The notes under the pieces are model-generated. The model was given only the letters and a program-made list of their open reading frames with translations, had not been told where the DNA came from and did no database searches. Source: UBA1757 sp045627385 (GTDB lineage: Bacteria; Bacteroidota; Bacteroidia; Bacteroidales; UBA1402). Taken from it: a stretch of 64,000 bases of DNA. This document shows, one piece after another, positions 59,078-64,000 of the stretch. Where the stretch lies: NCBI GenBank assembly GCA_045627385.1, contig JAZQNO010000007.1:1-64000 (forward strand). Direction: 5' to 3'. The stretch's first letter is position 1. The number at the start of each line of letters is the position of its first letter. The translations under genes and the position numbers were made by a program.

Positions 59078-60493
59078 TTACAGATTCTCGCTGAAAGCTT
59101 TCTCGACAAAGTCGACAATCGGCTGCGGATTGTCGAGACTATGGGGATGATGGTCACATTTCTTTTTGAGGATCACATCGATATTGCCGCCAAGGGCACG
59201 GTATTTCTTTACCAGAAGAGCACCGTTCTCCTTGTAAGGGACCACCTTGTCCTTCTTGCCGGCCACCAGCAGAACGGGTATGTTCTTTTCGGCAATCGGT
59301 TCCAGACAATCGAGCGGATTGCCATTGAAGCCCGACATGTCGCTGCCGTCGAGTTTCCACTTGGCCAGGAACTGGTTCCACTCGGCATTCCACTGCGGAC
59401 GGTCATTGCCCGGCCAACTGTAGACGTCACAGACCGGAGCGTCCAGATACAGGCCTGCCACTTTGTGCGGACACATGGCCGCCCAGTCGATAGCATACAT
59501 GCCGCCACGACTGAAGCCTTCGATGACCATCTTCTTACTGAAACCGTAGTGCTTCGTCAGATATTTGTAAAGCTGGTCACCGGCTTTCAAAGCTTCCAGA
59601 GAGGCATAATCGTCGGCAACATCGTAATAGACGACAAAATAGCCTTTTTCAAGCAAAGCTTTGTCGGCCTGAGCGAAGGCACCGAAGAAAGCGGGACGCC
59701 AGATCCAGGGATTGCCCTCCGCAGGCTGAGCCGGAATCACCAGTTTGCCCTGATGTTCCTTGAAATTGAAATGATAGCAGTCATAGCCTTCCCATGTTTC
59801 TTTGACACCGGGATAAGACTGAGGCTGGAACGAACCAGGGAGAGGACGGCCCGTGATGACCTTGTACAGGATGGTCGCTATGCCGAGCGCACCTTCCTCG
59901 TTGGGATGGATGCGGTCATTGAAAAGTTCGGGATGATTGGTGAAAGGTTGATAGAGATCCACCACTTGAGCGCCTGTCAGAGCGGCGATCGAGTCGATGT
60001 AGGGGCAGACCTCGGTACGGATGATGCTGTCGTTGATGCCCCAGTCAAGACTGTAGGCGGGCACCGGATAGCAGATGTAGATTTTGGGATGCGATTCCAA
60101 AGCCTGGAAAGCGCGGACCATGGTCTCAAGATTCTTGGGATATTCCTCTTTGTATTGCCAGTTCATCGGTTTGGTGTCATTCGTACCCAGTTTGATGGTG
60201 ACGATATCGGGGCAGAAAGCCAGCGCATCCTGATACATCTGCTCTTTCATGTAAGGGAGGTTGCCTTTGTCGAGCATCGTGCGACCGCTGAATCCGTAAT
60301 TGCGCACCTCGTAGCGTTTTCCAAGCATCTGCGAAAGCAGACCGGGGTAGCTGTCACGGTGTTCGTTTTTGATGGTGGAACCTTGAGTGATACTGTTTCC
60401 GACACAGGCGACTTTGACAACCGGCTCGGCCTTAAGAGTTGACACTGTCAGCAAAGCCGTCAGTATCAGGGATAAATGACAAATATTTCTCAT
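59078..60493 (-). CDS. Two-domain esterase: SGNH hydrolase fused to alpha/beta hydrolase
   Basis: The 471-residue protein has a signal peptide (about 1-22). The SGNH domain (about 23-215) carries GNSITQG with Ser34, GTND at 103-106 and DRIHPN with Asp193 and His196. A separate alpha/beta-hydrolase domain (about 235-471) has nucleophile Ser328 in GFSRGG, an acid candidate Asp415 in AGKKDK and the base in CDHHPH (His448/449/451). Both catalytic sets look complete, so the protein may remove two kinds of ester from one polymer. It is the first gene of the PUL and faces a DUF4861 gene across a 114-bp divergent promoter region. Confidence 0.88.
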   Translation of the reverse strand: MRNICHLSLILTALLTVSTLKAEPVVKVACVGNSITQGSTIKNEHRDSYPGLLSQMLGKRYEVRNYGFSGRTMLDKGNLPYMKEQMYQDALAFCPDIVTIKLGTNDTKPMNWQYKEEYPKNLETMVRAFQALESHPKIYICYPVPAYSLDWGINDSIIRTEVCPYIDSIAALTGAQVVDLYQPFTNHPELFNDRIHPNEEGALGIATILYKVITGRPLPGSFQPQSYPGVKETWEGYDCYHFNFKEHQGKLVIPAQPAEGNPWIWRPAFFGAFAQADKALLEKGYFVVYYDVADDYASLEALKAGDQLYKYLTKHYGFSKKMVIEGFSRGGMYAIDWAAMCPHKVAGLYLDAPVCDVYSWPGNDRPQWNAEWNQFLAKWKLDGSDMSGFNGNPLDCLEPIAEKNIPVLLVAGKKDKVVPYKENGALLVKKYRALGGNIDVILKKKCDHHPHSLDNPQPIVDFVEKAFSENL

Positions 60494-60546
60494 TTTTGCA
60501 GTTATTTTTGGTCATGAGTGTGCACATTTGCACAATCTTGAACCGA

Positions 60547-60554
60547 CAAATATA
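60547..60554 (-). promoter_or_regulatory. Predicted -7 promoter box of the PUL operon
   Basis: TATATTTG on the minus strand is an exact Bacteroides -7 match, about 53 bases before the first PUL gene. A TTTG lies 22 bases further upstream. I find no other consensus -7 box in the PUL intergenic gaps, so all 14 genes may depend on this one. Confidence 0.6.
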
Positions 60555-60565
60555 TGAATTATTCT

Positions 60566-60573
60566 TATTTTTG
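60566..60573 (+). promoter_or_regulatory. Predicted -7 promoter box of the DUF4861 gene
   Basis: TATTTTTG on the plus strand matches the consensus and lies 34 bases before the ATG at 60608. It is 11 bases from the opposite-strand box, so the two promoters overlap. Confidence 0.5.
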
Positions 60574-60607
60574 CATCAAAATCAAAACCAAAAAAACCAT
60601 CCCGACA

Positions 60608-61825
60608 ATGAAAAGAAATTTCTTCATCGGACTGTCCGCACTTCTGATGTGCGCCTGCAGCCAACCCAAAACGCTCGAAGTAAGCGTTGCCAACCCTTAT
60701 GACAACGATCGCGAAAACGAATGCATCGAACTCTGCTACGACGCTTTGCAGGAAGCTCTCGGCGTGAAAGCCGACCAACCGCTCGTTGTGCTCGACGCCG
60801 AAGGCAACGAAGTCTGCTCGCAGATACTTTACCACGCCTGCCACTGCCTGCGCATCGTATTCCAAGCCAGTGTGAAAGCAGGCGACACAGCCGTCTACAC
60901 CATCGCCCCGGGCGAACGCTCCGAATTTCCCGTCAAGGCCCAGACCACGTTCATGCCTCGCCGCAAAGACGACATTTCCTGGGAAAACGACTGCGCCATC
61001 TACCGGATGTACGGTCCCGCACTGGTCACCGACCCCGTTGAAGGTATGGTCAGCGGCGGTATCGACGTGTGGGTGAAACGCACTCGCGAAATGGTCAGCC
61101 AGAAGTGGTATCAGGACGAATTCGACGGCAAGAGCAGCTACCACAACGACAACGGCGAGGGCCTTGATTTCTACAGTGTCGGCACCACACTCGGAGCTGG
61201 AGCCATGGCTCCCTTCATCGACGGCAAGCTCTGCTATGTGGGCAACAATTTCGTCAAGTACGACATTCTCGAAAACGGCCCCATCCGCACCGTCTTCCGC
61301 CTGGAGTACGAAGCCTACGACGTCAACGGACAGGCTGTGAGCGAAACCCGCACCGTCACGCTGAACGCCGGTTCCTATCTGAACCAGTTCGTCATCCGCT
61401 ACGACAGTCTGCTGGCCGAAGGCACCACGCTGGCCGCCGGTTTCCCCTTCAGAGGTTTCACCGAGCCGTGCAAGACCAAGGTTGACAAACGCGGCCTGGC
61501 CGACTGTCAGGACATCGTCGCCTGCCAGAAGAACGGATTCGTCGCCTATGCCGAACCCGCAGTCGAAGGCAAGGGCGTCATCTACCTGGCCAGCATCCTG
61601 CCGACCGAAGCCAGCGAGCAGCTGATTTCCAACAATCACATCCTCAACTGCACCACTTACGAAGGCAAGCCTGTGGTCTACTACGCCGGCGGCGCCTGGA
61701 ACCAGGACATCTTCCCCACCCTCAAGGACTGGACCGACTATGTGGCCGCCTACGCCTTCCGCGTACGCAATCCGCTGAGTGTGGAAATTTCGATGTGCGA
61801 AGGAGACAACTGCTGCGAGAAATAG
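60608..61825 (+). CDS. DUF4861-family lipoprotein
   Basis: The frame opens at 60554, but ATG 60608 gives a normal lipoprotein signal (KRNFFIGLSALLMCACSQPK) and 405 residues. The sequence is beta-rich with conserved text such as CAIYRMYGPALVTDPVEGMV, SYHNDNGEGLDFYSVGTTLG and YAGGAWNQDIFPTLKDWTDY, which fits DUF4861, a family often found in pectin-related PULs. The activity is not established. It is divergent from the PUL and ends one base before the next ATG. Confidence 0.75.
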   Translation: MKRNFFIGLSALLMCACSQPKTLEVSVANPYDNDRENECIELCYDALQEALGVKADQPLVVLDAEGNEVCSQILYHACHCLRIVFQASVKAGDTAVYTIAPGERSEFPVKAQTTFMPRRKDDISWENDCAIYRMYGPALVTDPVEGMVSGGIDVWVKRTREMVSQKWYQDEFDGKSSYHNDNGEGLDFYSVGTTLGAGAMAPFIDGKLCYVGNNFVKYDILENGPIRTVFRLEYEAYDVNGQAVSETRTVTLNAGSYLNQFVIRYDSLLAEGTTLAAGFPFRGFTEPCKTKVDKRGLADCQDIVACQKNGFVAYAEPAVEGKGVIYLASILPTEASEQLISNNHILNCTTYEGKPVVYYAGGAWNQDIFPTLKDWTDYVAAYAFRVRNPLSVEISMCEGDNCCEK

Positions 61826-61826
61826 T

Positions 61827-63077
61827 ATGGCTGTCAGCGAGATATATCTTCGCAAAGGAAAAGACGAATCCATCAGACGCCATCATCCCTGGATCTTTTC
61901 GGGGGCCATCGGACGCATCGTCTGCGACAGCGATCCTGTCGAAGGCGATGTGGTCGACGTTTATGACTGTCAGGGAGAATTCCTTGCCCGCGGACACTTT
62001 CAGGAAAGCTCCATCGCTGTCCGCATTCTAAGTTTCAAAAAAGAAGATTTCGACCTAGACTGGTGGGTCGGACGCATCGGTAACGCCCGCCGCGTGCGCG
62101 AAGCCCTCGGCTTCCGCACCGCGGCGGACCTCACGGACGGCGGTTCACCTGCGGACAGCTGTTCACGGCCGACCGACTGCTACCGGCTGGTTCACGGCGA
62201 GGGCGACAACCTGTCGGGCCTCATCATCGACATTTACGGGCAAAGCGCTGTCATCCAGTGCCACAGTTGGGGCATGTACCGCCAACGCACCCTCATCGCA
62301 CAGGCGCTGAAACAGGTCTTCGGCGAAGCCCTAAGCGCCATCTACGACAAGAGCAGCCAGACGCTTCCCGACATCGGTCAGAAGGCCGAAGACGGCTATC
62401 TTTTCGGGAACACCCCCACCGGCATCGCATGCGAACACGGTCACAAGTATCTGATTGATTGGGAGAACGGTCAGAAGACCGGCTTCTTTCTGGACCAGCG
62501 CGACAATCGCGCGCTGGTGGAGCGCTACGCCCGCGGACGCAAGGTGCTGAACACCTTCTGCTACACGGGCGGTTTTTCGGTCTGCGCCTTGGCCGGCGGC
62601 GCCGAGGAAGTGCTCTCCATCGACGCTTCCGAAAAGGCCATCGCGCTGGCCGACAGGAATGTAGAACTCAATTTCGGAAAGAATTGCGAAACGGATTCCC
62701 TTGCGGCGCGTCACCACAGTATGGTCTGCGACGCCGTGGAGTATCTCAAGACAATGGACGACAGTTTCGACCTGATTATCCTCGACCCGCCGGCATTCGC
62801 CAAACACCACCGGGTGAGCGACGAAGCGCTCAAAGGCTACCGGCGCATCAACGCGCGCGCCCTCTCGCACATCCGTCCCGGCGGCATTCTGTTCACCTTC
62901 TCCTGCTCTCAGGCCATTTCCAAGGAAATGTTCCGCACGCAAGTCTTCTCCGCAGCCGCCATTGCCGGCCGCAAAGTGCGCGTGCTGCACCAGCTGACCC
63001 AGGCCCCCGACCACCCCGTGAACATCTATCATCCCGAGGGCGAATATCTCAAGGGCCTGGTGCTGTATGTAGAGTAG
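61827..63077 (+). CDS. Class I rRNA methyltransferase, RlmI-like
   Basis: The 416-residue protein starts at ATG 61827, one base after the DUF4861 stop, and begins MAVSEIYLRKGKDESIRRHH. An N-terminal PUA-like domain (about 1-75) precedes a Rossmann methyltransferase domain with VLNTFCYTGGFSVCALAGGA (SAM loop), ILDPPAFAKH and the FTFSCSQAIS catalytic-cysteine region. The E. coli relative RlmI makes m5C1962 in 23S rRNA. A serine/cysteine-rich insertion lies near residues 105-120. The order suggests co-transcription with the DUF4861 gene. Confidence 0.88.
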   Translation: MAVSEIYLRKGKDESIRRHHPWIFSGAIGRIVCDSDPVEGDVVDVYDCQGEFLARGHFQESSIAVRILSFKKEDFDLDWWVGRIGNARRVREALGFRTAADLTDGGSPADSCSRPTDCYRLVHGEGDNLSGLIIDIYGQSAVIQCHSWGMYRQRTLIAQALKQVFGEALSAIYDKSSQTLPDIGQKAEDGYLFGNTPTGIACEHGHKYLIDWENGQKTGFFLDQRDNRALVERYARGRKVLNTFCYTGGFSVCALAGGAEEVLSIDASEKAIALADRNVELNFGKNCETDSLAARHHSMVCDAVEYLKTMDDSFDLIILDPPAFAKHHRVSDEALKGYRRINARALSHIRPGGILFTFSCSQAISKEMFRTQVFSAAAIAGRKVRVLHQLTQAPDHPVNIYHPEGEYLKGLVLYVE

Positions 63078-63085
63078 TCAGATGA

Positions 63086-64000
63086 TTATTCGGCCAGTCG
63101 GAAAATGACGGGGATGACATTGTTCACGCGGACCGTCTTCCCGTTCTGTGTACCGGGGGTCCAGGCCGGCATGGCCGAAATCACTCTGAGGGCTTCCTGA
63201 TCGAGCAGTTCGTTATCGCTGCTTTTCAGTATTTTGCATTCAGAGATGCTTCCGTCTTTTTCAATCACGAAAGAGACCAGTACACGTCCTTCGATACCGT
63301 TCTTTGCAGCTTCTGCGGGATACTTGAGGCTATTGATCATGTATTCCGTCATAGCCTTGTTGCCACCCGGAAACTTCGGCATGTTCTCAACCGCCGTGAA
63401 CGCTTCTTCACGTTCCAATTTACCGACAGTGACCTTCAGACAACGGTTGTCTCTCAAGATTTCCCTGACATCGGCCATCCTGTTGTCTGGATCTTCTCCG
63501 ACCAGCACGACGGCACTTGCCACCTTATTTTTACGGACAATCTTTCCCAACTCTTCCAAATCTTCCACCACAACGGGCAGACTTTCCTTTTCCGATTGAG
63601 GATACACATAACTCACTCTGTTGTCAATGATGATTTTGACAACATTCTCATTGGCCGTTCCGGCATTCTGGCGTTCAGCCGCACAGACATTGTTTCCACA
63701 GACAAGCGACATCAGCATGAATGCGGGAATCACGGCCAGAAGGCCCAGGGTTCTTTTCTTCATTGTCTTTACTTTCTTCATCATAGCGATACGTTTTTTA
63801 ATGTTTGAATGGAAAGAACTGGCCAACGCATAGGCCTCTGCACCGACAGTTCTCATAATCAGCAGTCTCTGATAATCCTTTTCTTCGATGCCATAACGAT
63901 TGATCACTTCGTCGTCGGCTTCGTATTCGTGGACTATCTTTATTTCTTTCATTATCAGCCAGCAGACCGGGTTGACAATGGTACAGGCAAGCAAGAATGC
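63086..64000 (-). CDS. M56/BlaR1-family protein with TonB C-terminal domain (partial, 5' end missing)
   Basis: The frame is open to the right edge and 304 residues are visible. Near residues 22-32 lies HEYEADDEVIN, the third-ligand region of M56 (BlaR1/MecR1-type) metallopeptidases; the HExxH motif would lie outside the window. A membrane segment (about 85-105, LLAVIPAFMLMSLVCG) is followed by a linker and a TonB C-terminal domain (about 215-303, FPGGNKAMTEYMINSLKYPAEA, GRVLVSFVIEKDG, AWTPGTQNGKTVRV). Such M56-TonB proteins are common in Bacteroidota and are thought to sense envelope signals; a BlaI-type repressor gene would be expected upstream. The stop is 8 bases from the convergent methyltransferase stop. 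Confidence 0.82.
   Translation of the reverse strand, partial: AFLLACTIVNPVCWLIMKEIKIVHEYEADDEVINRYGIEEKDYQRLLIMRTVGAEAYALASSFHSNIKKRIAMMKKVKTMKKRTLGLLAVIPAFMLMSLVCGNNVCAAERQNAGTANENVVKIIIDNRVSYVYPQSEKESLPVVVEDLEELGKIVRKNKVASAVVLVGEDPDNRMADVREILRDNRCLKVTVGKLEREEAFTAVENMPKFPGGNKAMTEYMINSLKYPAEAAKNGIEGRVLVSFVIEKDGSISECKILKSSDNELLDQEALRVISAMPAWTPGTQNGKTVRVNNVIPVIFRLAE

Noticed and set aside
1..64000. Mobile elements, CRISPR arrays, phage genes or attachment sites
   Set aside because: I found no transposase, integrase, terminal inverted repeats, direct-repeat arrays or tRNA-flanking duplications anywhere in the window.

Overview
The window reads as a Bacteroidales (Bacteroidota) chromosome segment of moderate GC. 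The evidence is the Bacteroidota order of the ribosomal protein cluster (secY-map-infA-rpmJ with no adk), SusC/SusD pairs, surface-lipoprotein signals with acidic residues after the lipid cysteine, -7 boxes of the Bacteroides type (TAnnTTTG) and AT-rich 5' leaders that mostly lack Shine-Dalgarno motifs. I cannot fix the family or genus from the sequence alone. I see no rRNA, tRNA, insertion sequence or CRISPR array, and no gene-free stretch longer than 300 bases.

Layout. (1) 1-2462: the methylmalonyl-CoA genes mmdA (cut by the left edge) and mce behind their own promoter, then an RbsD/FucU-like protein. (2) 2568-6031: a coiled-coil membrane protein overlapped by a macroglobulin-domain protein, on the plus strand. 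(3) 5994-7355: a MATE transporter that overlaps the previous gene tail to tail. (4) 7381-25500: the str-S10-spc-alpha supercluster on the minus strand (rpsL to rplQ, 33 genes), with a promoter before rpsL and a clear terminator after rplQ. (5) 25535-28992: DUF3467, der, era, rpmF and DUF177, also minus; rpoBC is not next to rpsL. (6) 29025-30576: a single trpB framed by a tryptophan leader-peptide attenuator and a strong terminator. (7) 30620-31495: panB with its own promoter. (8) 31504-60493: about 29 kb of 14 co-directional genes forming a polysaccharide utilisation locus (PUL). In transcription order these are a two-domain SGNH plus alpha/beta-hydrolase esterase, a six-hairpin glycosidase-like protein, a secreted protein with tandem duplicated modules, a PL1 pectate lyase, a four-domain fasciclin (FAS1) lipoprotein, SusC-SusD, two more FAS1 lipoproteins, a second and divergent SusC-SusD, an SGNH hydrolase, an orphan exported protein and an acetylxylan-esterase-like enzyme. 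(9) 60547-63077: divergently, a DUF4861 lipoprotein that is one base ahead of an RlmI-like rRNA methyltransferase gene. (10) 63086-64000: the C-terminal part of an M56/BlaR1-type protein ending in a TonB domain.

How it works together. The PUL is best read as a pectin or pectin-associated glycan system: the lyase and esterases open a heavily acylated polymer, and the two SusCD pumps import the fragments. The unusual part is three large FAS1-domain lipoproteins interleaved with two SusCD pairs, in place of the usual surface glycan-binding proteins, with no local regulator. This and the trp leader attenuator in front of a lone trpB are the two most rewarding items. Assignments come from reading the sequence and family knowledge; no database search was run.
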